A DNA stretch of 64,000 nt from Quadrisphaera granulorum. Its GTDB lineage: Bacteria > Actinomycetota > Actinomycetes > Actinomycetales > Quadrisphaeraceae. The DNA is taken from the NCBI RefSeq assembly GCF_003149145.1, contig NZ_QGDQ01000003.1, positions 124,001-188,000 of the forward strand, in the 5' to 3' direction. How positions within the stretch are numbered: position 1 is the first letter of the stretch; every line of letters starts with the position of its first letter. Under the pieces are notes generated by a model. The model worked only from the letters and a program-made list of their open reading frames with translations, was not told the DNA's origin and made no database searches. Of the stretch, positions 38,549 through 45,886 are shown in pieces. Made by a program: the position numbers and the translations under genes.

Positions 38549-39721
38549 TCAGGCGGCGGGCCGGCGCAGGCCCGCCGCCGCGAGGCCGGCGGAGACCAGC
38601 GCGAGCGCCGCCACGCCGAGCAGCAGCACCGGCGCGAGAGCGAACGGGGCGGCCAGCGACAGCGCCTCCGGCAGGAGGAACCCCAGGTAGGTGGCGCTGT
38701 AGTACCAGCCGGTGAGCGCACCGAGGTCGCGCGGGGTGGCCACCGCCTGCACCTCCACCAGCCCGGCCACGAGCACCACGCCGTACGCCACGCCGAGCAC
38801 CGCGGAGGCCAGCAACGCCAGCGGCACCGAGGGCCGTGCGGCGACGAGCGCGCACAGCAGCGTCCCGACCACCGCGGCTCCCAGCCCCACGAGCAGCTGC
38901 CTGCCGCCCGTGAGCACGCTCAGGCGCGGCACCCAGGGCTGCACGAGCGCCCCTACCGCCAACCCCACCACGCACAGCAACGCCGCGTTCGCCACGGCGA
39001 GCCCGCCCACACGTCCGACCACCAGCGCCGGCGTCACGGCGTAGGCGAGCGCCGCAGCGCCGAACACCCACGGGGCGGCCGGCAGCACCACGCCCACGAA
39101 CCGCCGCCGGGCCCGCGGCGGGATGCGCAGGTCGGCGAGCAGCGCCGCCGCCGAGAGCGCCTGGCCGACCGGGCGGACGAGCGGTGGGCGCGTCTCGGGC
39201 GCGGTGAGCAGCGGCACCAGAGCCACCAGTGCCAGCAGGGACTGCACCGCATACGGGAGCACCGTGGGCACGGGCCCCCACTGGGCAAGGACCCCGGAGA
39301 CCCCGGCCCCGGCCCCGAAGCCGGCGGTGAGCGTCAGCGCGGCGCGGCGCGCCCGACGGGCAGGGTCGGCGCCGTCCTCGAACGGTGGCGCCGACAGCTC
39401 CTTGACCCAGGAGGTACCCACCACCATCGCGGCCGCCACGCTGAGGCCCGCGAGGAAGCGGCCGGCGCACATGAGCACCACCCCGCCGGCCCCCGCGGCG
39501 AGCACCGCGCTGGCCGCCATGCCGACCACCACCGCGACGACGGTCGGGCGCTTGCGGCCCAGCAGGTCCGACAGCGGCCCGGCGAGGAGGAAGCCCGGCA
39601 CGAGCCCGAGCACGTAGACCCCGAAGAACAGGTCGACGACGACGGCGGAGTAGCCCTCCGCCTGGCGGTAGAGCAGGAGCAGCGGCGTGAAGTGGTTGCC
39701 GCCCCACGCGCAGGCGAACAC
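38549..39721 (-). CDS. Major facilitator superfamily transporter
   Basis: Integral membrane protein with about 12 hydrophobic segments; the motif GPLSDLLGRKRP after the second segment is the MFS motif A, so it is a proton- or solute-coupled transporter of unknown substrate. The GTG at 39721 would cut into the first membrane segment. The frame stays open upstream to the murB stop, where a CTG at 39775 overlaps that stop (CTGA) and would give a full first helix; no ATG, GTG or TTG is available there. The true start is therefore unsettled. Confidence 0.8.
   Translation of the reverse strand: MFACAWGGNHFTPLLLLYRQAEGYSAVVVDLFFGVYVLGLVPGFLLAGPLSDLLGRKRPTVVAVVVGMAASAVLAAGAGGVVLMCAGRFLAGLSVAAAMVVGTSWVKELSAPPFEDGADPARRARRAALTLTAGFGAGAGVSGVLAQWGPVPTVLPYAVQSLLALVALVPLLTAPETRPPLVRPVGQALSAAALLADLRIPPRARRRFVGVVLPAAPWVFGAAALAYAVTPALVVGRVGGLAVANAALLCVVGLAVGALVQPWVPRLSVLTGGRQLLVGLGAAVVGTLLCALVAARPSVPLALLASAVLGVAYGVVLVAGLVEVQAVATPRDLGALTGWYYSATYLGFLLPEALSLAAPFALAPVLLLGVAALALVSAGLAAAGLRRPAA
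38553..38578 (+). terminator. Hairpin at the convergent aspC/MFS end
   Basis: Arms 38553-38562 and 38569-38578 form a perfect 10-bp GC stem inside the 3' end of the opposing transporter gene, 26 nt after aspC. It could stop aspC transcripts. Confidence 0.35.
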
Positions 39722-39771
39722 CGCAGGGGCGACGCGCCACCAGGGACGGACCGCGGAGGCGGCTCCCGGCG

Positions 39772-40908
39772 TCAGAGGGCGCAGCCGACGAGCTCCGGCT
39801 CGGGCACGAGCTCCACCCCGAACCGCTCGCGGACCCCGTCGCGTACGGCGCGGGCGAGGCCGAGCACGTCGGCTGCGCTGGCAGAGCCGCGGTTGGTCAC
39901 CGCAAGGGTGTGCTTGGTGGACAGGGTGGCCGGGGACGACGAGGGCAGCGCCCCGTCGAGACCGGAGCCTCGCGGGAAGCCGGCGCGCTCGACGAGCCAG
40001 GCGGCCGAGGTCTTGACCAGCCCGCTGGCGGGGTCGGGGTGGCGGGGGGCGTCCTCGGGCAGGGCCGCGGCCTGCGCGGGCGTCAGCAGGGGGTTGGTGA
40101 AGAAGGATCCCGTCGACCAGGTGTCGTGGTCGGAGGCGTCGAGCACCATGCCCTTACGGCGCCGCAGCGCCAGCACCGCCTCGCGCACCTCGGCCAGCGG
40201 GCGGCGCTCCCCCGGCTCGGCGCCCATCTGAGCGGCGAGCTCGGCGTACTTCACGGGGGCGGCCAGGTCGTTGATGGGCAGCTGGAGGACGACGTCGAGG
40301 ATGACGTAGCGGCCGGGCTCGTCCTTGAAGAGCGAGTCGCGGTAGCGGAGCTTGCAGTTGAAGGCCGGGATGGTGCGCAGGCGCCCGTCCTTGCGGTCCC
40401 AGGTCTGCACGCTGGCGAGCACGTCGGACAGCTGCTGGCCGTAGGCGCCGACGTTCTGCACCGGTGTGGCGCCGACGGTGCCCGGAATACCGGAGAGGCA
40501 CTCCACGCCCGACCAGCCGTTCGCGACGGCCCGGGCGACGAGGGAGTCCCAGTCCTCCCCCGCATCCACGTGGAGGAAGGCGCCGCCGCACCAGTCTCCC
40601 GACTCGAGCTCGACCCCACGGGTGCGGACGACGACGACGGTGCCGTCGAAGCCGTCGTCCCCGACCACGAGGTTCGAGCCGCCACCCACGACGAGCACCG
40701 GCTCGCCCGCGGCGTCGGCGCTGCTGACGGCCTCGATGACCTGCTGGCGCGTGGTCGCCACGACGGTGCGCGCGGCGGGGCCGCCCACACGCAGCGTGGT
40801 GAGGTCGGCGAGGCGGGCGCGCTCCGGCTCGGGACTCTGCGGGGAGCCCTGGGTCGAGCCCTGCACGGAATGCTGCGCTGAGCCCTGCACGGGGGCGGGG
40901 GAGGTCAC
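39772..40908 (-). CDS. murB: UDP-N-acetylenolpyruvoylglucosamine reductase MurB
   Basis: FAD- and NADPH-dependent enzyme making UDP-MurNAc for peptidoglycan. The 378-residue product has TTLRVGGPAARTV, VVGGGSNLVVGDDGF, SGIPGTVGATPVQNVGAYGQ and the proton-donor serine in STGSFFTNPLL. The first ~30 residues are a Gln/Ser/Gly-rich repeat. The GTG at 40908 has no ribosome binding site but lies 6 nt after TAGCCT, suggesting a leaderless mRNA. Confidence 0.94.
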   Translation of the reverse strand: MTSPAPVQGSAQHSVQGSTQGSPQSPEPERARLADLTTLRVGGPAARTVVATTRQQVIEAVSSADAAGEPVLVVGGGSNLVVGDDGFDGTVVVVRTRGVELESGDWCGGAFLHVDAGEDWDSLVARAVANGWSGVECLSGIPGTVGATPVQNVGAYGQQLSDVLASVQTWDRKDGRLRTIPAFNCKLRYRDSLFKDEPGRYVILDVVLQLPINDLAAPVKYAELAAQMGAEPGERRPLAEVREAVLALRRRKGMVLDASDHDTWSTGSFFTNPLLTPAQAAALPEDAPRHPDPASGLVKTSAAWLVERAGFPRGSGLDGALPSSSPATLSTKHTLAVTNRGSASAADVLGLARAVRDGVRERFGVELVPEPELVGCAL

Positions 40909-40914
40909 GGCAGC

Positions 40915-40920
40915 AGGCTA
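40915..40920 (-). promoter_or_regulatory. -10 box for leaderless murB
   Basis: TAGCCT on the minus strand ends 6 nt before the murB GTG. No binding site is present between them. The -35 is not recognisable. Confidence 0.4.
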
Positions 40921-40931
40921 GGCGGAACGGG

Positions 40932-42266
40932 CTAGGGGGTGCGCGCGGCCTCGTCGCGGCGCTGTCCCGGGGATCCGGCCGTGGGACTGGCGACGCGGCT
41001 CACCAGCAGGGAGGGCACGGCGACCAGGGCCACCACGAGCAGCGCGTCGAGGACGCCCACGTGCTCACCGAGGAAGCCGAGCAGGGGTGGTCCGGCGAGG
41101 AACGCGGTGTACCCGATGGTGGTGACGACGCTCACGCGCACGGCCGCGCGCTGGGGGTCGTCCGCAGCGGCGCTGATGCCCACCGGGAAGCCCAGGGCCG
41201 CGCCGGCCCCCCACAGGACGGCGCCCACGAGCGCCAGGGGCAGCCACTCCCCGAACACGACGAGCAGCGCGCCGACGGCCCCCAGGCCGGTAGTGACGCG
41301 CAGCACCGGTACGCGGCCCCACCTGTCGAGCGCCCACTGGCCGCCGAGGCGGGCGGCGGTCATCGCGGACAGGAACACCGCGAAGCCGAGCGCGCCGACC
41401 GCCGCCGAGGCGCCGTAGCCGTCGACGAGGGCGATGGCCATCCAGTCGTTGGCGGTGCCCTCGGTGAACGCCGCCGACAGCACGAGGACACCGATCAGCA
41501 GGGTGCGCGGTTCACACCAGGCACCGAGCGCGCTGAGCGGCGCGGGGACGGCGCTGGCCGCGGGGCTCGCAGTGGCCCCTTGGTCGGGTCCGCGGTCGCT
41601 GGTCGCGGCTCGGCCCGTCGTCGTGGGGTTTGCGCCCTCCGGGGCGGCCTCGGGCAGGAACCGGCCGCTGGCCCACCAGAGCACCACGAGGGAGACGGCG
41701 ACGACGCCGAGCGCGTGCACCCAGACCGGCACCTCGCCCCAAGCCATCGCTGCGCCCAGGCCCGCCGAGACCACGGTGCCGCCGCTGAAGCCCGCGTGGA
41801 AGGCGGGCATGATCGCGCGCCCCAGGTGCTGTTCGACGAGCGCGCCCTCGAGGTTCATGCCGACGTCCCAGCCTCCGATGCCGACGCCCATGAGGACCAT
41901 GCCGACCACGGTGAGCGGCACGGAGTGCAGCGCGGAGGCGGAGAAGGAGGCCCAGGCGAGCCCTCCGAGACCGACGACCGTGGCCAGCCGCACGAGGCGC
42001 ATGGTGCCGATCCGCGCGGCCAACGGTCCGGCGGTCGGCAGAGCGGTCACGGAGCCCACCGCGATGCACAGCAACAGCAGGCCCAGCTGCGCCTGCGAGA
42101 GCCCCAGGTCGTCGCGGGTGGTGGGCAACCGCGAGGCCCAGGTGGCGAAGGCGATGCCGTTGAGGGCGAACACGACGAAGACGGCGATGCGCGCGGCGCG
42201 GACCTGCGGAGTGGGCGCCGAGCGCGGCGGCGCGCTCCGGTGGTGGGCGGAGGGGGAGGTGTCCAC
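40932..42266 (-). CDS. YbjJ-like MFS transporter
   Basis: A 444-residue transporter with about 12 membrane segments. It resembles the E. coli inner-membrane protein YbjJ from memory: segments such as AFTEGTANDWMAIALVDGYG, ALGFPVGISAAADDPQRAAV and GPPLLGFLGEHVG align by eye. The substrate is unknown. The GTG at 42266 has GGAG 6 nt upstream. It is divergent from a LacI-type regulator whose presumed operator lies between them, so it is probably the regulated gene. Confidence 0.85.
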   Translation of the reverse strand: MDTSPSAHHRSAPPRSAPTPQVRAARIAVFVVFALNGIAFATWASRLPTTRDDLGLSQAQLGLLLLCIAVGSVTALPTAGPLAARIGTMRLVRLATVVGLGGLAWASFSASALHSVPLTVVGMVLMGVGIGGWDVGMNLEGALVEQHLGRAIMPAFHAGFSGGTVVSAGLGAAMAWGEVPVWVHALGVVAVSLVVLWWASGRFLPEAAPEGANPTTTGRAATSDRGPDQGATASPAASAVPAPLSALGAWCEPRTLLIGVLVLSAAFTEGTANDWMAIALVDGYGASAAVGALGFAVFLSAMTAARLGGQWALDRWGRVPVLRVTTGLGAVGALLVVFGEWLPLALVGAVLWGAGAALGFPVGISAAADDPQRAAVRVSVVTTIGYTAFLAGPPLLGFLGEHVGVLDALLVVALVAVPSLLVSRVASPTAGSPGQRRDEAARTP

Positions 42267-42311
42267 GGGTGCTCCAGCGACGGGGGCTCGGCCTCGCGGC
42301 GCACACCCCGG

Positions 42312-42327
42312 ATCGAATCGATTCGAT
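42312..42327. promoter_or_regulatory. LacI-family operator
   Basis: A perfect 16-bp palindrome ATCGAATCGATTCGAT with the central CG typical of LacI-family operators. It lies between the divergent transporter and regulator genes, 3 nt before the regulator -10 box. Confidence 0.65.
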
Positions 42328-42330
42328 GAG

Positions 42331-42336
42331 TAGGCT
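42331..42336 (+). promoter_or_regulatory. -10 box of the LacI-type regulator gene
   Basis: TAGGCT is followed 7 nt later by the GTG at 42344, again without a binding site. The operator is immediately upstream, in the -35/-10 spacer. Confidence 0.4.
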
Positions 42337-42343
42337 CGCACCT

Positions 42344-43507
42344 GTGCGCGACACGGGTCAAGGCGACGCAGGTCACGGCGACGCGAAGGCACCCGGCGCG
42401 GGGGCATCCGGCGCGCCGGCGCCCAAGCCGACGTTGAAGGCGGTCGCCGCGCGTGCGGGGGTGTCGACGTCGACGGCGTCCCTGACCTTCGCCGGCGACC
42501 CCCGCGTGCTGCCCGGGACGCGTGCGCGGGTGCTGGCCGCCGCCGCCGAGCTCGGCTACGCCGGGCCGGACCCGCTGGCGCGCTCGCTGCGGCGCGGCCG
42601 CTCGCGCGTGGTCGGCGTCGTCGTCGGCGATCGTCTCGGGTACGCCTTCGCCGATCCGCTCGCCGTCGTCCAGCTCGACGCCCTCGCCGACGAGGTCGGC
42701 GCGCTGGGCGCGGGACTGCTGCTCATCGGGGGCGTGGAAGACGACGCGGCCCGCCTCGCGATCGTCGAGCAGACGCCTCTGGACGCCGTCGTCTTCGCCA
42801 CCTGCGGCGGCGACGACGACCCGGCCCTCGACCTCCTGCTGCGCCGGCGGGTGCCCGTGGTCGGCATCGAGGGGCCCTACCGCGCGGGGGTGCACCTCAT
42901 CGACCTCGACAACCGCGGCGCCACCCGCGCGGTGGGACAGCACCTCGCGGAGCTGGGGCACACGCGGGTCGCCGTCGTGGCACTCCCCTGGGGACCCCAG
43001 CGCCGCAGCGGGTGGCTGGAGGGCACCCGGCGTGCGGAGCGCGGGTACAACGACGCCTGGGAGCGGCTCGCGGGCACCGAGGACGTGCTCCGCGGCGACG
43101 GCGCGGGACCCCTCCCCGCATGGGAGACCGCGACCAACTCCCGCCAGGAGGGCGAGCGTGCAGCGCGCGCTCTCCTCTGCGACGCCCGCGGCGAGCTGCT
43201 GCCCGCCGCACGACGCCCGACCGCCGTCGTCGCGCAGTCGGACCTGCTCGCCGTCGGCGTGGTCACGACCGCTCGCGCACTCGGGCTGCGGGTACCGGGC
43301 GAGTTGTCCGTGACCGGCTACGACGGTGTGGAGACGCCCTGGCTCGGCGCCGACCGGCTCACCACCGTCCATCAGCCGGCGGCTGAGCGGGGGCGGGCAG
43401 CCGGGCGGATGGTGGCGGAGCTGCTCGCGGGTGGGCTCCCGGAACCGATACAGCTGCCGGTGCAGCTGGTGATCGGGACGACGACGGCCGACGCACCGTT
43501 GGCGTGA
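42344..43507 (+). CDS. LacI-family transcriptional regulator
   Basis: Repressor-type regulator with an N-terminal helix-turn-helix (TLKAVAARAGVSTSTASLTF, about residues 29-48), a hinge helix (PLARSLRRGRSRVVGVVV) and a periplasmic-binding-protein-like sensor domain ending SVTGYDGVETPWLG. The effector is unknown. The GTG at 42344 fits a leaderless transcript; the ATG at 42326, inside the operator, would add six residues. It probably controls itself and the divergent YbjJ-like transporter. Confidence 0.88.
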   Translation: MRDTGQGDAGHGDAKAPGAGASGAPAPKPTLKAVAARAGVSTSTASLTFAGDPRVLPGTRARVLAAAAELGYAGPDPLARSLRRGRSRVVGVVVGDRLGYAFADPLAVVQLDALADEVGALGAGLLLIGGVEDDAARLAIVEQTPLDAVVFATCGGDDDPALDLLLRRRVPVVGIEGPYRAGVHLIDLDNRGATRAVGQHLAELGHTRVAVVALPWGPQRRSGWLEGTRRAERGYNDAWERLAGTEDVLRGDGAGPLPAWETATNSRQEGERAARALLCDARGELLPAARRPTAVVAQSDLLAVGVVTTARALGLRVPGELSVTGYDGVETPWLGADRLTTVHQPAAERGRAAGRMVAELLAGGLPEPIQLPVQLVIGTTTADAPLA

Positions 43508-43547
43508 CACCGGCTCGTCGGCAGCCCGTCATGAGCTGAGGCTGAAC

Positions 43548-43583
43548 CGTCGACCGGATCGTCGACCGAAACGTCGGCCGAGG
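43548..43583. repeat. Three 12-nt tandem repeats
   Basis: CGTCGACCGGAT, CGTCGACCGAAA and CGTCGGCCGAGG follow each other without gaps in the convergent space between the regulator gene and hadB. Confidence 0.6.
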
Positions 43584-43586
43584 AGT

Positions 43587-44045
43587 TCAGGCGGGGAGGC
43601 GGACGACGGCGCGGGCGCGGCCGAGCACGCGGGAGCCGCCGCAGGTGGCGGACACGTCGACGCGGACCGTGCCGGCCTCGGCGTCGACGGCGCCGACCAC
43701 TGCACTGACCTCGAGGTCGGCGCCCGTCTCGGCGTCGACGGGGACCTGACCGGTGAAGCGGGTGCCGTAGTCGACGATGGCGCCCGGATCGCCGCACCAG
43801 TCGACGACGACGCGGACCGCCGCCCCCATCGTCAGCATCCCGTGGGCGATGACACCGGGCAGTCCGACCGATCGCGCGACCTCGTCGGACTGGTGGATCG
43901 GGTTCTGGTCACCGCTGGCGTCGGCGTAGCGGACCAGGTCGGCGCGGGTGAGGTGGATCGTCGTCGATCCGATCTGGTCACCGACGGACACCTCGGACAG
44001 CTTCGGCACGCCCAGTCCCCCGCTCACGCCCGGCTCACTCGCCAC
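43587..44045 (-). CDS. hadB: MaoC-type dehydratase, HadB-like
   Basis: Hot-dog-fold (R)-3-hydroxyacyl dehydratase subunit of 152 residues. The catalytic Asp/His pair is in YADASGDQNPIHQSDEVA, and GLPGVIAHGMLTMG is typical. By homology with the mycobacterial HadA-HadB pair it should dehydrate hydroxyacyl-ACP in fatty-acid elongation, as a heterodimer with the next gene. The GTG start overlaps the hadA stop by 11 nt. Confidence 0.85.
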   Translation of the reverse strand: MASEPGVSGGLGVPKLSEVSVGDQIGSTTIHLTRADLVRYADASGDQNPIHQSDEVARSVGLPGVIAHGMLTMGAAVRVVVDWCGDPGAIVDYGTRFTGQVPVDAETGADLEVSAVVGAVDAEAGTVRVDVSATCGGSRVLGRARAVVRLPA

Positions 44046-44478
44046 GGACCACCAGCATCGACGTGGACGTGCACACCGGCTCGCCGTCGACGGTGGTGAT
44101 GTCGTTGCGGGTGGTCACGAGGTCATTGCCGGCCATCCGACGCACGGACTCGACGGTGAGCGCGGCCACGAGGCGGTCACCGGCCACCGCGGGACGGTGG
44201 TGGGTGAACCGCTGCTCGCCGTGCACGACACGGGAGAAGTCGACCCCGGAGGCCGGGTCGTCCACGAAGCGTGCGTCGCTGGACTGCGCGAACCCCACGA
44301 GGAAGGTGGGCGGGGCGACGACGTCGGCGTACCCGAGCTCCCGCGCGGCGTCGACGTCGACGTACGCGGGGTGGGTGGCGCCGGTGGCCTCCGCGAACGC
44401 AGCAATGGCCGCCCGGGTCACCTCGTAGGTGTCTCCGGGCGGCCACGTGCGGCCGATCTGGTCGGCGGGGTTCGGCAC
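44035..44478 (-). CDS. hadA: FAS1-type dehydratase, HadA-like (UPF0336)
   Basis: A 147-residue hot-dog protein forming the non-catalytic or substrate-binding partner of HadB in related systems. It starts MPNPADQIGRTWPPGDTYEV and has GYADVVAPPTFLVGF. The catalytic Asp/His pair of HadB is absent, as expected for HadA. The hadA-hadB overlap and proximity to rpmG are conserved in actinobacteria. Confidence 0.85.
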   Translation of the reverse strand: MPNPADQIGRTWPPGDTYEVTRAAIAAFAEATGATHPAYVDVDAARELGYADVVAPPTFLVGFAQSSDARFVDDPASGVDFSRVVHGEQRFTHHRPAVAGDRLVAALTVESVRRMAGNDLVTTRNDITTVDGEPVCTSTSMLVVRGE

Positions 44479-44538
44479 CGCGTGCGCGTCAGTCGAGCGG
44501 GACGGTGTGCGCGTCGCTGCTGTCGTGCGACAGCAGGG

Positions 44539-44709
44539 TCAGCGGGTCTCGCGGTGGGTGGTGTGGCGGCCGTCGCGCGGGCAGAACTTCTTCATCTCCA
44601 GGCGGTCCGGGTCGTTACGCCGGTTCTTCTTGGTGATGTAGTTCCGCTCCTTGCACTCGGTGCAAGCGAGGGTGATCTTCGGCCGGACGTCGGTCGACTT
44701 GCTGGCCAC
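44539..44709 (-). CDS. rpmG: Ribosomal protein bL33, altered zinc ribbon
   Basis: A 56-residue protein, [16 protein letters not shown] then [16 protein letters not shown], ending RETR. The first CxxC pair (16, 19) is intact, but the second reads CPRDG: the fourth zinc cysteine is replaced by Asp. Asp can bind zinc, so zinc binding is possible but atypical. The GTG start has AGAGGA upstream. It lies downstream of three tRNA genes. Confidence 0.94.
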   Translation of the reverse strand: MASKSTDVRPKITLACTECKERNYITKKNRRNDPDRLEMKKFCPRDGRHTTHRETR

Positions 44710-44777
44710 GGCAGGCCGTCCTCTCACATCTGCGACAGCCGTCCGCACAGAGTGCGGCGGCACGGGTTCGGCGCAGC

Positions 44778-44807
44778 AGTCTACGCGGTGCCGCGGCCAC
44801 GGATGAC
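44778..44807 (-). promoter_or_regulatory. Candidate rpmG promoter
   Basis: TAGACT (44783-44778) on the minus strand sits in CACCGCGTAGACT, closely resembling the sequence around the rpsL -10 (CACCGCGTAGTCT). The -35 (around 44801-44807) is weak. Confidence 0.35.
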
Positions 44808-44839
44808 CAACCAGCACACGAGGGGAGACGTGCAGCGCG

Positions 44840-44913
44840 TAGCGGGAGAGGGACTCGAACCCTCGACCTCACGATTATGAGTCGTGCGCTCTCGCCGACT
44901 GAGCTACCCCGCC
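44840..44913 (-). tRNA. tRNA-Met (CAT), elongator
   Basis: A 74-nt cloverleaf with anticodon loop CTCATAA, T-loop TTCGAGT and discriminator A. The G-U pairs at both ends of the acceptor and the absence of a GGG/CCC anticodon stem argue for the elongator form; a tRNA-Ile read by modified CAT is a less likely alternative. Confidence 0.93.
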
Positions 44914-44954
44914 AGGGGAGCTGGCCTGCCGCTTGCGCCGCTGACCAGCCGTGG

Positions 44955-45027
44955 AGCCCCGATAGGGAATCGAACCCTAGACCTTCTCCTTACCATGGAG
45001 ACGCTCTGCCGACTGAGCTATCGGGGC
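44955..45027 (-). tRNA. tRNA-Thr (GGT)
   Basis: A 73-nt cloverleaf. The acceptor GCCCCGA/TCGGGGC is perfect; the anticodon loop ATGGTAA gives GGT; the T-loop TTCGATT is normal. Confidence 0.95.
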
Positions 45028-45086
45028 CGGCTACCGCGAGCCTACACGGCCCCTGGCGGGGGGCCGCGCAGACCCGCGGACTCGCG

Positions 45087-45168
45087 TGGCAGGTGCAGGA
45101 TTCGAACCTGCGAAGGCATTGCCGGCTGATTTACAGTCAGCTCCCATTGGCCGCTCGGGCAACCTGCC
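45087..45168 (-). tRNA. tRNA-Tyr (GTA)
   Basis: An 82-nt class II tRNA with a long variable arm, acceptor GGCAGGT/ACCTGCC, anticodon loop CTGTAAA and discriminator A. TATCGT at 45184-45179 is a plausible -10 box 10 nt upstream. The order Tyr-Thr-Met-rpmG is conserved in actinobacteria. Confidence 0.95.
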
Positions 45169-45279
45169 GCGGCTGCCTACGATAGCAAGCCCTCCGCCGT
45201 GCGCGGTGCGCTCCCCCGACGCGGCGGCGCGCCCCCGTCGGAGGCCCGGCACCAGCACCGCACCAGAGAGGTGGGCCAC

Positions 45280-45774
45280 GTGGCCAGCGAGTCGTCCTTC
45301 GACGTCGTCAGCAAGCTCGACCGGCAGGAGGTCGACAACGCGCTCAACCAGGCCGCGAAGGAGATCGCCCAGCGGTACGACTTCAAGGGCACCGGCGCCT
45401 CGGTGGAGTGGAGCGGCACCGAGGCCATCGCCATGACGGCGAACAGCGAGGAGCGCGTCAAGGCCGTCCTCGACGTCCTGCAGACCAAGCTCATCAAGCG
45501 GGGCGTCTCCCTCAAGGCCCTCGACGCGGGCGAGCCGCGCCTGTCCGGCAAGGAGTACCGCCTGGACGCCTCCCTCAAGGAGGGACTGAGCCAGGAGGAC
45601 GCGAAGAAGATCGGGAAGATCGTCAGGGACGAAGGCCCCAAGGGCGTCAAGACGCAGGTCACCGGTGACGAGCTGCGCGTCTCGGCGAAGAGCCGCGACG
45701 ACCTCCAGGCCGTCATCGCGCTGCTCAAGGCGGCCGACCTCGACGTCGCCCTGCAGTTCGTCAACTACCGCTGA
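45280..45774 (+). CDS. yajQ: YajQ/UPF0234 family nucleotide-binding protein
   Basis: A 164-residue cytoplasmic protein with two ferredoxin-like domains. [32 protein letters not shown] and the C-terminal [28 protein letters not shown]-type ending define the family. Members bind cyclic di-GMP or other nucleotides in some bacteria; the role here is unknown. The GTG at 45280 has GAGAGG 8 nt upstream. Its stop codon lies in the first unit of a tandem repeat. Confidence 0.92.
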   Translation: MASESSFDVVSKLDRQEVDNALNQAAKEIAQRYDFKGTGASVEWSGTEAIAMTANSEERVKAVLDVLQTKLIKRGVSLKALDAGEPRLSGKEYRLDASLKEGLSQEDAKKIGKIVRDEGPKGVKTQVTGDELRVSAKSRDDLQAVIALLKAADLDVALQFVNYR

Positions 45775-45840
45775 CAGCGACCACTGACAACGACCACTGA
45801 CAAGGACCGCGGACAACGAGGGCTGACAAGGACGCCTGAG
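45771..45840. repeat. 13-nt tandem repeat at the yajQ 3' end
   Basis: Five 13-nt units resembling CTGACAACGACCA start at 45771, 45784, 45797, 45810 and 45823, with a partial sixth. The first contains the yajQ stop, and because 13 is not a multiple of three, the repeated TGA falls in all three frames. Confidence 0.8.
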
Positions 45841-45845
45841 CCGCC

Positions 45846-45886
45846 GGGCCCGTCGGTCGCCGGAGCTCAGGCGTCGCGACGGGCCC
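45846..45886. terminator. Convergent terminator yajQ / ABC permease
   Basis: Arms GGGCCCGTCG (45846-45855) and its complement (45877-45886) form a 10-bp stem with a 21-nt loop across the permease stop. It could serve both directions. Confidence 0.4.

Noticed and set aside
37105-38721. A 538-codon open frame opposite the aminotransferase
   Set aside because: It spans tRNA-Trp-proximal sequence and aspC, with no homology seen.
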